Assembly (NCBI GenBank): GCA_031407985.1
Contig: JANOJB010000133.1
Coordinates: 10,570 to 74,569, forward strand
Direction of reading: 5' to 3'
Source: FEN-1088 sp031407985
GTDB lineage: Bacteria; Myxococcota_A; Polyangia; Fen-1088
Length of the DNA: 64,000 nt
Shown here: positions 25,004 through 34,434 of the stretch, one piece after another
Numbering within the stretch: the stretch's first letter is position 1
How the letters are laid out: each line of letters begins with the position of its first letter
The notes under the pieces: model-generated
Told to the model about the DNA's origin: nothing
The model's input: the letters and a program-made list of their open reading frames with translations, nothing else
Database searches by the model: none
Translations under genes and position numbers: made by a program

Positions 25004-26949
25004 ACAGCCGATCCGCCTACCGACTATTCACCGCCAGCCTGCTTTCCCTGATGTTCTTGGCCCCCCCGGCACGGGCCCAGATGGGCATGGGGGGAATGGG
25101 CCGCCCCGGGGGCGGAATGCCCAATGCCCCCATGGGCCAACAGCCGAAAGACGAAGGCCCCGCCCAGCAGGCTCCCGAGGAAACCGAACTGCCCGCGGAT
25201 CTAGAGCCCCTGGGCGGATACGCGGATCAAAACCGTCGACGCGCCCAGATGTTCGAACTGGACGGGTATTTCAGGCTGCGCACGGATTACATGCACGCCT
25301 TCAACATGGGCCAGGGCTATTCGAACATGCCCCGGGTGGGGGCGATCCCCCCGTCCGCGGGACAATCGCAGTGGACGTACTCCGCCACACGCCCCGGGCT
25401 GCCACCTTTCCCGCTTGCCGCCAGCTGCCTGGTCCCGGGACCAGACGTCACGAATGCGAATGTCAACGCCACCAACGGGGGGACGTGCAACGGCAACAAG
25501 AATATCTCGACCGCCGCTATCCGCCTGCGCTTGGAGCCGACACTGAACGTCACCGATCAGGTGCGTGTGCGGTCACAGATCGACGTTCTCGACAACACGA
25601 TCATGGGCTCGACACCGGACGGGCTAGCCGGCCTGACGCGCCCCTACAGCGACATGGTTCCCGCGGCGCCGATACCGTTTCTCTACACCAACCAGGATCC
25701 GCCCGAGGTGGGTCAAAATGGATACCTTTCCAGCATTCGCGCCAAACGCGCCTGGGCCGAGATCGACACCGAGTTTGGCTCGCTTCGCTTCGGGCGGATG
25801 CCGTGGCACTTCGGTCGCGGTATGTCTTACAACGACGGAAGTTGCCCGGACTGCACCGGCGGTACCACTGTCGACCGGATCGCTCTGCTCACCGAGACCT
25901 ATGCACACCAGGTCACCTTGGCGCTCGACTATGGCGCCCAGGGACTGACATCGAACCAGACGTCGCTGGGACGCATCAATCCCAACGGCTATCCAATTGA
26001 CCTCGGACAGAACGATGACGTTTGGCAATACATGTTCGCGATCACCAAGATCGACAAGCCCGTACAGCTGCGTGAACGAATCGACCGCGGCGAAATCGTA
26101 ATGAACTACGGCCTCCAGCTTGTCTATCGCACGCAGGACATGGCCAACCAAGATACCTCGTGCGTCCCGACTCTGGAGAAGCCGACGCCCGATCCCGGGT
26201 GCCTGGCGGCTCCCGTCACCGGCGATCGCGCTGCGTCCCTGCGAGATATCAAGGCCTACCTAATCCAACCAAACGTGTGGATGAAGCTGTATTACCGGGC
26301 GCTGACGGTGGAATTCGAGGGGACGGGCCTATACGGCGGGATGAACAAGGGCGGTGTGCTCTTGGATCCAGCCGACACTGAAAAGGCTGTCACGTTCCGC
26401 CAGTGGGGTGGCGTGTTGGCCAGTGAACTTCGGCTCTATCGGGACGCGTTTTTCGTGGGCCTCGAGACCGGTGGCGCCAGCGGCGATCAGGCGGAAGACC
26501 CCAGCCAGTATCTCAACTACCGTTGGCGATTCGTCCGTCAGCCATTCGGGGATCGCAGCATCCGCGACTTCAAGTTCTCGCCCGACTACCACGTGGATTC
26601 CATCCTGTTCCGGCACATTCTGGGAACCGTCACGAACGCGATCTATGTGAAGCCGGCGGTCTCCTACTGGTTCGACTTGCAGAAGAGCCGGCAGGTCGGT
26701 TTGTCGGGAAGTTTTGTGTACAGCGTCGCGCAGGTCCCGGTGTCCACGCCGGGCAACGATCTCGGGTACGGGCTGGAGATGAATGTCAGCGCCAGCTACC
26801 GCAACACCGCCGAGGGTTTCTACGCGGGCATGAACTGGGGCGTGTTGTGGCCGATGGGCGCGCTCGATCGCCCTGCCGCTATCTGGGGGGCCAATTCCGA
26901 TGCGAAGGCCGCCCAGGTCCTGCGCGGGTTTCTCGGCGTGAAGTTCTAG
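25000..26949 (+). CDS. Outer-membrane protein, TIGR04551-like
   Basis: The product is 649 residues from the GTG in the GTGA overlap. A signal peptide ends PPARAQ, then comes a Met/Gly-rich tract (MGMGGMGRPGGG) and a Pro/Glu stretch. From about residue 80 the protein has aromatic, alternating strands (DGYFRLRTDYMHAFNMG, IRLRLEPTLNVTDQVRVRSQ, ELRLYRDAFFVGLETG) of a large beta-barrel. I believe this is the myxobacterial TIGR04551 family, from pattern memory and without a search. Function unknown, possibly a porin. Confidence 0.75.
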   Translation: MNSRSAYRLFTASLLSLMFLAPPARAQMGMGGMGRPGGGMPNAPMGQQPKDEGPAQQAPEETELPADLEPLGGYADQNRRRAQMFELDGYFRLRTDYMHAFNMGQGYSNMPRVGAIPPSAGQSQWTYSATRPGLPPFPLAASCLVPGPDVTNANVNATNGGTCNGNKNISTAAIRLRLEPTLNVTDQVRVRSQIDVLDNTIMGSTPDGLAGLTRPYSDMVPAAPIPFLYTNQDPPEVGQNGYLSSIRAKRAWAEIDTEFGSLRFGRMPWHFGRGMSYNDGSCPDCTGGTTVDRIALLTETYAHQVTLALDYGAQGLTSNQTSLGRINPNGYPIDLGQNDDVWQYMFAITKIDKPVQLRERIDRGEIVMNYGLQLVYRTQDMANQDTSCVPTLEKPTPDPGCLAAPVTGDRAASLRDIKAYLIQPNVWMKLYYRALTVEFEGTGLYGGMNKGGVLLDPADTEKAVTFRQWGGVLASELRLYRDAFFVGLETGGASGDQAEDPSQYLNYRWRFVRQPFGDRSIRDFKFSPDYHVDSILFRHILGTVTNAIYVKPAVSYWFDLQKSRQVGLSGSFVYSVAQVPVSTPGNDLGYGLEMNVSASYRNTAEGFYAGMNWGVLWPMGALDRPAAIWGANSDAKAAQVLRGFLGVKF

Positions 26950-27006
26950 CGAACGCTGCGGCTGCCTGGACGCTCGCTGCGGGTAGGGTCAGGCGCCCAG
27001 CCCACG

Positions 27007-27906
27007 CTACTTCTTCTTGGGTCTGGCGGCCGCGTTCAGGCCCTTGATGCGCTCCTCGGCGTCCTTGCGTGATGCCGCGTCCTCCGACGTTCCATACTCA
27101 AGGTAATTGCGGAACGCGTTCGCCGCATCCTCCGTCCGCCTCTCCTGGGCATAAAGGATGCCCAGGTCGTAATACGCCTTCGCCAGTTTGGGACTGTGTC
27201 CGATCGCCAGCTCGTATTCCTTGATCGCCAGATCGGTCTCGCGCTGGCGGCGATAGACAGTTGCCAGGTTGAAATGCTGTTCGCCGTCGTTGGGGTTGAT
27301 GACCAACGCCTTCTTGAACGCGGCGATCGCCCCGGGCTTGTCGTCAGCCTTGATCATGGCCACACCCAGGTTGCTCCAGGCCGAAGCCTGGCTGGGCTGC
27401 AGTTCGGTCGCCTTGGTCAGATGCACGATAGCATTCTTGTGGTCACCCTTCTGCCGGTACGCAAATCCCAGACTCACCCGCACCTCGTACGTGTTCGGCG
27501 CCAGCGCCACGGACGTTTCCATTTCCTTGATGCCCTCGTCGACCCTCTTCAGTCGCGCGTACGCCGCGCCCAGGTTCCCATGCGCGACGGCGTCCTTGGG
27601 CTCCAACGCCACCACTTTTTCATAGTTGGCCGCCGCCTTCTCGTAGTTGCCCTGCGACCGCCACAGGTTTCCCAGCGTCAGGTGGGCAGCCGCGTACTTC
27701 GGGCGCGCGATGATGGCCTTTTCCACCTCCGCGATCGCCTCCACAACCTTCCCATCGCGCTTCAGTTGCAATGCCAGGTTGTAGTGCACGGCCGCCTGAT
27801 CGGCCCAAGCCGGGGTCGCGGCGAAAACAATCAGACCCAACGCGCCAGCCATCACGATCACGGTCGCCCACACCGGCTTCGCGGTTCGGGTGTTTCTGCT
27901 ACGCAT
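27007..27906 (-). CDS. Exported TPR-repeat protein
   Basis: The product is 299 residues from ATG 27906 with GGAGG 8 bases upstream; the preceding TTG codon is not needed. A signal peptide ends TPAWADQ. About seven tetratricopeptide repeats fill residues 35-280 (AVHYNLALQLKRDGKVVEAI, AAHLTLGNLWRSQGNYEKAA and so on), and the tail is Lys-rich (AARPKKK). TPR proteins of this type are scaffolds for envelope complexes. It is divergent from the FTR1 permease gene with 109 bases between, and convergent with the outer-membrane protein. Confidence 0.85.
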   Translation of the reverse strand: MRSRNTRTAKPVWATVIVMAGALGLIVFAATPAWADQAAVHYNLALQLKRDGKVVEAIAEVEKAIIARPKYAAAHLTLGNLWRSQGNYEKAAANYEKVVALEPKDAVAHGNLGAAYARLKRVDEGIKEMETSVALAPNTYEVRVSLGFAYRQKGDHKNAIVHLTKATELQPSQASAWSNLGVAMIKADDKPGAIAAFKKALVINPNDGEQHFNLATVYRRQRETDLAIKEYELAIGHSPKLAKAYYDLGILYAQERRTEDAANAFRNYLEYGTSEDAASRKDAEERIKGLNAAARPKKK

Positions 27907-28015
27907 CAAATGACCTCCGTGAACCTCGGGACCGCAGCAGGGACGCGCGGTGCCGGTCCGGTATTCAGGTTAACACTGCCCCCCGCGAGACGGCGCGCTA
28001 TAGTCGCCCTTCCCG

Positions 28016-28837
28016 ATGTTGCAGGCGCTGCTGGTCACCTTTCGCGAGGGTTTGGAATCGTTCTTGATCGTGGGCGTCATAGCGGGCTACCTGCGCAAGA
28101 CCGGCCGGACCGATCTGATGCGCGGCCTGCGTGTCGGCTTGCTGCTCTCACTGATCACGTGCCTGGGAGGCGCCTACCTTTGGCAACTGGTGCCCAATCA
28201 GCCTCTGTATGAAGGCGTTGCCGCGTTGGTGGCGGCGGGTTTGGTCGGAGCCCTGTTGGCCCAGATGTTGCGAATGGGCCGCCGCATGAAGGGCGAAATC
28301 GAAGCCCGTGTCGCGCGCGTCTCGGGCACGGGGCAGGACGCTGATTCCGCCTCGCCGGGTGCGCGGCCATCGCTGGCGATGCTGGCCGGCATTGCGACCG
28401 TGACCACGTTGCTGGTCACACGCGAAGGCCTGGAGGCGGTGCTTTATCTTGGCATCCAGATCCGAATGGCCGGCTCTGGAACGGCGGCTAGTCTGATCGG
28501 CGCGGCGTCCGGCCTGGTCCTGGCGTCCCTGGTGGCCTGGATCTGGAGTCGCTACGCCCATCGATTGAACCTGGGAGTCGTTCTCAAGGTCACCGCGGTT
28601 TTTCTGACGCTGTTTCTGTTCCAGCTGGTCGTCTTCGGTGTGCACGAACTGGCGGAGAGTGGCGTCATCGAGGGCAGTCAGGGCTTCCACGACGCGACCG
28701 AGGCCATGGGGCCGGACGGATTCATTGGCCACCTGTTGTCCTATTCGTTGCTGGCGGCTCCGCTGGTGTACATGCTGTGGAACCGGCGTGGCCGGGACGC
28801 TGCCGGTCGTCGGCCCCGTCCGACGGCACCCGCCTAG
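28016..28837 (+). CDS. FTR1-family iron permease
   Basis: The product is 273 residues with seven predicted membrane helices. The two REGLE signatures that bind iron in this family are both present: TFREGLESFLIVG at residues 8-20 and VTREGLEAVLYLG in the fourth helix. The length and helix count match bacterial FTR1/EfeU-type permeases. No EfeO or EfeB partner and no P19 or multicopper oxidase is adjacent, so it may work with the redox proteins encoded elsewhere. It converges with the GNAT gene, 11 bases apart. Confidence 0.9.
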   Translation: MLQALLVTFREGLESFLIVGVIAGYLRKTGRTDLMRGLRVGLLLSLITCLGGAYLWQLVPNQPLYEGVAALVAAGLVGALLAQMLRMGRRMKGEIEARVARVSGTGQDADSASPGARPSLAMLAGIATVTTLLVTREGLEAVLYLGIQIRMAGSGTAASLIGAASGLVLASLVAWIWSRYAHRLNLGVVLKVTAVFLTLFLFQLVVFGVHELAESGVIEGSQGFHDATEAMGPDGFIGHLLSYSLLAAPLVYMLWNRRGRDAAGRRPRPTAPA

Positions 28838-28848
28838 CGCGTGCGCCC

Positions 28849-29523
28849 TTAGGGGTCCAACCTGCGACGCAGGACGCGCGCGATCGGCTGAAAACCCAGG
28901 CGTTCATACAACCGTTCGGCGCCACGGTTGTCGCTCCACACCGTCAGCACCAATTCCACGGCCCCGCGCCGGCGCGCCCACCCGGCAGCCGCGTGCATGA
29001 GAGCGGTGCCGATTCCGCCGCCGCGGTGTCCTTCGTCCACCACGATCTCGTCGACATGCGCGCGACGTCGGGGCGTCATCGCGGGATCGCGTGGCGTGTC
29101 GACCACCTTCAAGCTGACATAGCCACGTATCGGATCTTCGCGAAGACCTGATTTCTCCGCGACCAGAATCACCGACGACGGATCCATGGTTGCACTTGAT
29201 TTTGGTTCCGCCACGGCTGGGTCAGGCGCGACGCGAAAATAGTCGGGCAACAGGCGGGCGTGCGCGTGTTCATTCTGGCGCCGCAGGTTTGCCAGTGCGG
29301 CGCCGTCCCATTGCTCCACGGGGCGAATCCGAACCGCGGTCCGCCCGGACTGAATGGCCGCGGACGTGTCCCGACGGAGGGGGGCCGGAGCACGCCGGCG
29401 TTCGCCCTTGTTTTTGCCCCCGGACTTGCCCCCGGACTTGCCCCCTACATTGCCCCCGACATTGCCCCCGGACTTGCCGGTCGCGCCCCGACGCCCTTCA
29501 GTCTTTGCGATCGCTCTGGCCAT
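28849..29523 (-). CDS. GNAT acetyltransferase with a basic Gly-repeat N-terminus
   Basis: The product is 224 residues from ATG 29523, overlapping the end of ptsI by 26 bases. Residues 1-45 are a Lys/Gly/Ser/Asn repeat (KSGGNVGGNVGG and KSGGKSGGKNKG), a flexible basic tail. The GNAT domain follows: VRIRPVEQWD, the acetyl-CoA loop in VDEGHRGGGIGTALM, and the terminal VWSDNRGAERLYERLGF. It transfers an acetyl group to an unknown amine. It is the last gene of the rpoN-ptsI cluster. The tail looks like a nucleic-acid or surface binding extension (inference). Confidence 0.85.
   Translation of the reverse strand: MARAIAKTEGRRGATGKSGGNVGGNVGGKSGGKSGGKNKGERRRAPAPLRRDTSAAIQSGRTAVRIRPVEQWDGAALANLRRQNEHAHARLLPDYFRVAPDPAVAEPKSSATMDPSSVILVAEKSGLREDPIRGYVSLKVVDTPRDPAMTPRRRAHVDEIVVDEGHRGGGIGTALMHAAAGWARRRGAVELVLTVWSDNRGAERLYERLGFQPIARVLRRRLDP
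29403..29475 (-). repeat. 12-base repeat coding KSGG/NVGG
   Basis: Near-identical 12-base units (read on the plus strand as TTGCCCCCGGAC or ACATTGCCCCCG) occur about six times and encode the GNAT N-terminal tail. Units differ by one or two bases. Confidence 0.75.
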
Positions 29524-31264
29524 CGTCCAGCTCCGCCGGGAAGCGGTCGTACATGGCCTTGTAGACCAGATCCTCGACCTCGCTCTCGGTCCGCAGCGAC
29601 AGTGCCGTGGTCGCCAGGCGCTGCGCTTCGTCCAGGCTGCTGGCGCGGATGATCGACTTGACCACCGGGATCTGGCGCGGCGCCATCGACAGGTTTCGCA
29701 GGCCAAGGCCCATCAACACCAGCACCAGCACCGGATCACCCGCCATGTCCCCACACATCGCCACCTCGCGCTGGTGCATGGCGGCGCCGGTCACGATCTG
29801 GCGCAAGGCACGCATGATCGCCGGATGCAGCGGGTGGTACAGATACCCGACGTGTTCGTTCTCGCGGTCGGCCGCTAGCGAGTACTGGATCAGATCGTTC
29901 GTCCCGATGCTCAGAAACTCGGACTCCTCGGCCAACAGGTCGGCGATCATCGCGGCGCTGGGGGTTTCGACCATCGCGCCCAGCGGCACCTCGGGATCGT
30001 GAGCGATACCTTCGCGTTTCAGGTCTGCGCAAACTTCCTGGCAGATCGCCCTGGCCATCCGAAGTTCCGCCACTCCGGAGACCAGCGGAAACAAAATTCG
30101 GGAAGGGCCAACCGCGGCGGCACGATACAACGCCCGCAACTGCGTTCTGAAAACGTCCGGGCGGTGGAACGAATAGCGGATCGATCGCAGACCCAATGAC
30201 GGATTCTGCCCGCTTGGCATGCGAACCGCCGGCGGCATCTTGTCGCCCCCCAGATCCAGCGTCCGGAAGGTAATCGTCCGCCCCGCCGCGCTCTTCAAGG
30301 CGGCAACGGCATGGGCGTACTGTTCCGCCTCGGTTGGCAGATCCAAGCGCTCCAGATACAAGAACTCAGTTCTGAACAGCCCGACCGATTCCGCCCCCAA
30401 CTCGACCGCGGCGGGGATCTCCTCCATCAGCTCGATATTGGCCGCCAGATGCAAACGAACGCCGTCCAGGGTCTGGGCGGGCGCGTCCCGCATCGACGTC
30501 AGAACCTGGGCCCGCGCACGCTGGTTCAGCGCGCGTGTCTGGTATTTTCGCAGAGCCAAGTCGTCCGGATCCAGGATCACCTCGCCCCGGGTCCCGTCGA
30601 CGACCATCTTGACGCCGGACCAGACCTTGTGCCCCAAGCCCTCGACCCCCGCCACGTATGGCATTCCCAAAGCCCGCGCGACGATTGCCGTGTGAGACGT
30701 CCGCCCTCCCCCTTCCGAACAAACCCCCGCCACTTCGGCGCGCCCCAACTGCGCGGTATCCGCCGGCGACAGATCGTGGGCAACGACGATACTGCCCTCC
30801 GGGGCCTCCTCGGCGTTGGTCTCGACCATGCCCATCAGGTTGCGAAGAAGACGTTCGCCGACGACGGCGATATCGCTGCTGCGGTCGCGGAAATAAGGAT
30901 CCTCGATGCGATCGAATACCGCCTGGATCTGGTCCAACGCCTTCCGCACCGCCCACTCGGCGCCGGTCTGCTGATCGCGCACGATCTTTCGCGCGACATC
31001 CACCAAATGCACGTCCTGCAGCATCAGGCGGTGTGCCTCCAGGATGCGGTACTGATGATCGTCGTGCTCGCGTTCGGCGATCTGTTCTTGAATCTTCGCC
31101 AGCTGCGCGTCGGTGTGGGCCAGCGCTCCCTCGAAGCGTCGCAGTTCGGCCTCCACCGCATCCTTTGCAATCCGGCGCTCATGCACCTCGACCCGACTGC
31201 CCAGAACGTGCGCGATCCCAATCGCGATGCCAGGCGAAGCGCTGACCCCGGTCAATCGCTCCAT
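29498..31264 (-). CDS. ptsI: PTS phosphoenolpyruvate-protein phosphotransferase (enzyme I)
   Basis: The product is 588 residues, the usual length. The phospho-accepting His is H191 in GGGRTSHTAIVAR. The C-terminal PEP-binding barrel has LGLRSIRYS, the metal site region, and MCGDMAGDP with the conserved Cys. There is no GAF domain, so it is the standard sugar-type enzyme I and not PtsP. It takes phosphate from PEP and passes it to HPr. Its start overlaps the HPr stop by one base (TGATG). No EIIB or EIIC is encoded in the window. Confidence 0.96.
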   Translation of the reverse strand: MERLTGVSASPGIAIGIAHVLGSRVEVHERRIAKDAVEAELRRFEGALAHTDAQLAKIQEQIAEREHDDHQYRILEAHRLMLQDVHLVDVARKIVRDQQTGAEWAVRKALDQIQAVFDRIEDPYFRDRSSDIAVVGERLLRNLMGMVETNAEEAPEGSIVVAHDLSPADTAQLGRAEVAGVCSEGGGRTSHTAIVARALGMPYVAGVEGLGHKVWSGVKMVVDGTRGEVILDPDDLALRKYQTRALNQRARAQVLTSMRDAPAQTLDGVRLHLAANIELMEEIPAAVELGAESVGLFRTEFLYLERLDLPTEAEQYAHAVAALKSAAGRTITFRTLDLGGDKMPPAVRMPSGQNPSLGLRSIRYSFHRPDVFRTQLRALYRAAAVGPSRILFPLVSGVAELRMARAICQEVCADLKREGIAHDPEVPLGAMVETPSAAMIADLLAEESEFLSIGTNDLIQYSLAADRENEHVGYLYHPLHPAIMRALRQIVTGAAMHQREVAMCGDMAGDPVLVLVLMGLGLRNLSMAPRQIPVVKSIIRASSLDEAQRLATTALSLRTESEVEDLVYKAMYDRFPAELDDGQSDRKD

Positions 31265-31542
31265 CAGGGATCGACCCCTTCACCAAAGCCGCCGTCGACC
31301 AATTCGGCCAGCGCCGCGACCGCAGCCTCGGCGTCATCGCCCTCGCAGATCACGGTCATCGACATGCCGTGGGCGGCGACCAGGGTCAACAGCCCCATGA
31401 TGCTCTTGCCGTTGGCTTCGTTCTCGTCTTTGACCACACGCACGTCGGCCCTGAATTTATTGGCCAGTTGCACGAATTTCACGGCCGCCCGGGCATGCAT
31501 CCCCAGGCGGTTCCTGATCTTGACCCGCCGTTCGGCGTTCAC
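31264..31542 (-). CDS. ptsH: HPr phosphocarrier protein
   Basis: The product is 92 residues. The active His is H16 in RLGMHARAA, and the regulatory Ser that HprK phosphorylates is S47 in NGKSIMGLL. Both sites are present, consistent with HprK four genes upstream. The GTG start overlaps the EIIA-Man stop (GTGA). Confidence 0.95.
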   Translation of the reverse strand: MNAERRVKIRNRLGMHARAAVKFVQLANKFRADVRVVKDENEANGKSIMGLLTLVAAHGMSMTVICEGDDAEAAVAALAELVDGGFGEGVDP

Positions 31543-31988
31543 CGGTCCAGCTCCTCAAGCACCACGCGGCCCGTCAACTCGGAGCCAAGCCGAATCGAGC
31601 GCCGTCCGACATCGCGCAACTGTTGAGCCAGTTCGGGAGGACGCGGCTCGCACCGATCGATGGTGGCCAGTTTCAGCAGCATGGGAAGGTTCACGCCACA
31701 CACCACCTCGGCCGGCCGCGAACCGTCCAGCATCGCCATGCACGCCTGATAAGGCGACGATCCCTGCAAATCAACAAGCAGCACCACCCCCGCGCCCGCG
31801 TCCACCTGTTCACAGGCACGTCCGACGCGCTCCAAGGTTTCGTCGAAGGTCTCGTCCATCGATATGGAGACCGGGACAGCCCCGGGCAAAGGCCCGAGGA
31901 TCGCGGCCACCGCCTGCAACAGGCAATCGGCCGCTCCACCGTGGGTAACCACGACCAGACCAACCTGGGGACCTTGCGGGGACATCAT
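31539..31988 (-). CDS. PTS EIIA component, mannose/fructose family (ManX-like)
   Basis: The product is 149 residues. The phospho-accepting His is H16 in LVVVTHGGAA, with VVLLVDLQGSSPYQA as the family's central motif. It would accept phosphate from HPr. With no EIIB, EIIC or EIID in the cluster it is probably a regulatory acceptor rather than part of a transporter. It sits between rapZ and the HPr gene, as in related deltaproteobacterial clusters. The second in-frame ATG (31985) could also be the start. Confidence 0.9.
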   Translation of the reverse strand: MMSPQGPQVGLVVVTHGGAADCLLQAVAAILGPLPGAVPVSISMDETFDETLERVGRACEQVDAGAGVVLLVDLQGSSPYQACMAMLDGSRPAEVVCGVNLPMLLKLATIDRCEPRPPELAQQLRDVGRRSIRLGSELTGRVVLEELDR

Positions 31989-32017
31989 GCTATTTGCCGG
32001 CGCCTAGTGTACGTCAT

Positions 32018-32869
32018 TCAGGCCCCTCCGCCGCGCCCGACGTCCCGATGCCGAACCGAGACCGCGAAGGTTGCGCCGATCTGACCCGCGATCTCCCGGA
32101 CGATCGCCACCGAGCGGTGCTGTCCCCCCGTGCAACCGATCGCAATCGTCGCGTGTGACTTGCCCTCTTTCTCGAAACCCAGCAGGGAAAGTCGCAACAG
32201 GTCGATCGCCTTGGCCAGATAGACTTGGGTATCGGGATGGTCCAGGACGAAACGCCGCACCGGTTCATCCTCGCCCGTCAACGGAGCCAGTTCCTTCACG
32301 AAAAATGGGTTCGGCAGGAAGCGGACATCCAGCACGATATCGGCCTCGGGCGGCAAACCATTCTTGAACCCGAACGACATCAGGGCAACCGATAGCTTCT
32401 CCCCCGCCTCTTTGTGACGCTCCTGAATCAGCGCCCGCAACGAATGCACGGTCAGCCCGCCGGTGTCGATGACCGCATCCGCTTCCTGGCGCATGGGGAC
32501 CAGTTGGTTTCGTTCCGCCGCCAGGGCCGCGTGAATGTCCGTGACCATCAGCGGATGCCGGCGGCGGGTCTCGGAAAACCGCCGAATCAGAACATCGTCG
32601 GGGGCGTCAAGGAACAGCGTCTCGACCCGGTGCCCCGCCTCGCGAATTCCGGCCAAGATCTTTCGACTCTCGGCCAGAAAATCACCCGACCTCGCGTCGA
32701 TGCCCAGGGCCGCCCGTTCGGGTTCCTGTCGCGTCGATAGAAGTTCCACGAACTTCGGGAGGAGCGGCAGCGGTAGATTGTCCGCGCAGTAGTAATCCAG
32801 ATCCTCAAGCGCACGCAGTGCGACCGACTTTCCCGCTCCGGACACGCCCGTGACGATCACCAACCTCAT
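32018..32869 (-). CDS. rapZ: RNase adapter / nucleotide-binding protein RapZ
   Basis: The product is 283 residues. Walker A is GVSGAGKS at 8-15. The C-terminal domain carries SFGFKNGLPPEADIVLDVRFLPNP and GCTGGQHRSVAIV, the family signatures. In enterobacteria RapZ controls glmS through small-RNA decay; in other groups it is linked to envelope precursor supply. It is placed between hprK and the EIIA-Man gene. Confidence 0.94.
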   Translation of the reverse strand: MRLVIVTGVSGAGKSVALRALEDLDYYCADNLPLPLLPKFVELLSTRQEPERAALGIDARSGDFLAESRKILAGIREAGHRVETLFLDAPDDVLIRRFSETRRRHPLMVTDIHAALAAERNQLVPMRQEADAVIDTGGLTVHSLRALIQERHKEAGEKLSVALMSFGFKNGLPPEADIVLDVRFLPNPFFVKELAPLTGEDEPVRRFVLDHPDTQVYLAKAIDLLRLSLLGFEKEGKSHATIAIGCTGGQHRSVAIVREIAGQIGATFAVSVRHRDVGRGGGA

Positions 32870-32888
32870 CTATTCCCGTCCGGATCCT

Positions 32889-33866
32889 TCATTCGACATC
32901 GTCGCGCCAGCGGTTGTCGCGGGCGTCGGCCAGCGCGCGATCCAGCCGCTCCTGAAACTCACGCGCGGAGTGATGACCTCGTTGTTGCAGCAACCGATTG
33001 CGGGCCGCCACCTCGATCAACGAGCTGATGTTGCGTCCGGGACTGACGGGGATGCGCAGCAGGGGAACCGGGACCTCCAAGATGGGATAGACCATCTCGT
33101 CCAGGCCCAGCCGATCGTGCGCCTCGTTCTGATCCCAGCGAATCAGCTCCAGCACCAGTTCAATTTTCTTCTCGTCGCGAACGGCGGCGACGCCGAACAT
33201 GTCTTTGATGTTGATGATCCCCAACCCCCGGATCTCCATGTGGTGCTTGATCAACTCGGACGCCCAACCGATCAACACGTCGCCGGACGTCCTTCGGACC
33301 TCGACCAAGTCGTCGGCAACCAGACGGTGGCCCCGCATCACCAAATCCAGCGCGGCTTCCGATTTGCCGATTCCGCTTTTACCCAGCAACAGGATTCCCA
33401 CCCCCAGGACATCGACCAGAACCGCGTGAATACTGGCGGTCGGTGCCAGTTGCAGCTCCAGGTGGGTCTGAATCGAATCGATGGCATGTGACGACAACAT
33501 CGGCGTACGCAACAACGGAACGCCCAGCCGCTCGCATGCATCCAGCAAGACCGTCGGGACATCCAGCCCCTTCGTGACCACGATGCAGGCGGGATTCAAA
33601 GCTACGAACCCCTCCACCGACTCACGCGCGACCGCTTCAGGAAGCGACGCGACATACGAAATTTCGGTCGCCCCAAGGACCTGCGCCCGCTCGGGGTGAA
33701 CCTGTTTGACGAAGCCGGCCAAGGCCAACCCCGGTTTCTGAATTCGGGCCACCGTGATGCGCCGGCCCAGTCCCGCCTCGCCCGCCAGCAAGACCAGGCG
33801 TAAGCCCGCCTGCTCGTCCAAGAGAGACCGAACGGTCAAGACCGGAACGTTTCCCCCAGGAGTCAT
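32889..33866 (-). CDS. hprK: HPr kinase/phosphorylase
   Basis: The product is 325 residues from ATG 33866; an extra 12-codon leader is possible but begins with unlikely Trp-rich sequence. Walker A is GKSGIGKS at 162-169. The HprK signature EIRGLGIINIKDMFG is at 211-225. The N-terminal domain (1-130) is the usual substrate-like fold. It phosphorylates HPr on Ser and can reverse the reaction, linking PTS state to energy level. The neighbouring HPr has the target Ser. Confidence 0.95.
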   Translation of the reverse strand: MTPGGNVPVLTVRSLLDEQAGLRLVLLAGEAGLGRRITVARIQKPGLALAGFVKQVHPERAQVLGATEISYVASLPEAVARESVEGFVALNPACIVVTKGLDVPTVLLDACERLGVPLLRTPMLSSHAIDSIQTHLELQLAPTASIHAVLVDVLGVGILLLGKSGIGKSEAALDLVMRGHRLVADDLVEVRRTSGDVLIGWASELIKHHMEIRGLGIINIKDMFGVAAVRDEKKIELVLELIRWDQNEAHDRLGLDEMVYPILEVPVPLLRIPVSPGRNISSLIEVAARNRLLQQRGHHSAREFQERLDRALADARDNRWRDDVE

Positions 33867-33954
33867 GCGCCACCAGTGTAACCCGACCGGCGGGCCCCAC
33901 ATGAAGTAACCCCGACTTCATGCCGTGCGGAGCGCGCAAGAGCGGGCGCGAATG

Positions 33955-34416
33955 TCAGTATTTTGCGTCCTCGTCCACAATCGCCTGGTACATCGCGACG
34001 GCATCCGGCGCCGCCAACAGGCGCTGGCGAAAGTCGGCGTCCCGAAACAGACGCGACAGGCGTGCCAGAGCCTTCAGGTGCACCCCAGTGGAATTGGCGG
34101 GCGCCACCAGCATGAACACCAGATGCGTGGGTTTGCCATCGATCGAGTCAAATTCGATTCCCGCGCGCGCGCGACCCAGTGCCCCGACCAGACGGCCGAC
34201 GGCGTCCAGCTTGCCGTGCGGGATAGCTATGCCGTCACCAATCGCGGTCGATGCCAACAACTCGCGTTCCTCCAGGACTTTGTTCAGGACAGCGGCATCA
34301 ACGGCCTCGACCCGCTGGGCCAGGTGACGCGACAATTCGGCCAACACCGCCGACTTGGTGTCCCCCACCAGATCGGCGACCACCATGTCGGCGGCGAGGA
34401 AGTCCGTGACCTTCAT
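33955..34416 (-). CDS. ptsN: PTS EIIA-Ntr regulatory protein
   Basis: The product is 153 residues. The active His is H67 in GDGIAIPHGK, and the fold matches the fructose-type EIIA. It lies directly after hpf, in the order typical of PtsN, and receives phosphate through HPr to signal nitrogen/carbon and potassium state. It has no fused EIIB. Confidence 0.93.
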   Translation of the reverse strand: MKVTDFLAADMVVADLVGDTKSAVLAELSRHLAQRVEAVDAAVLNKVLEERELLASTAIGDGIAIPHGKLDAVGRLVGALGRARAGIEFDSIDGKPTHLVFMLVAPANSTGVHLKALARLSRLFRDADFRQRLLAAPDAVAMYQAIVDEDAKY

Positions 34417-34434
34417 GGAAAGGTGCCCCGCCAG

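Noticed and set aside
30311..31948. 545-codon open plus-strand frame opposite ptsI, HPr and EIIA
   Set aside because: It is antisense to three well-supported genes, is Arg/Pro/Gln-rich and has no domain.
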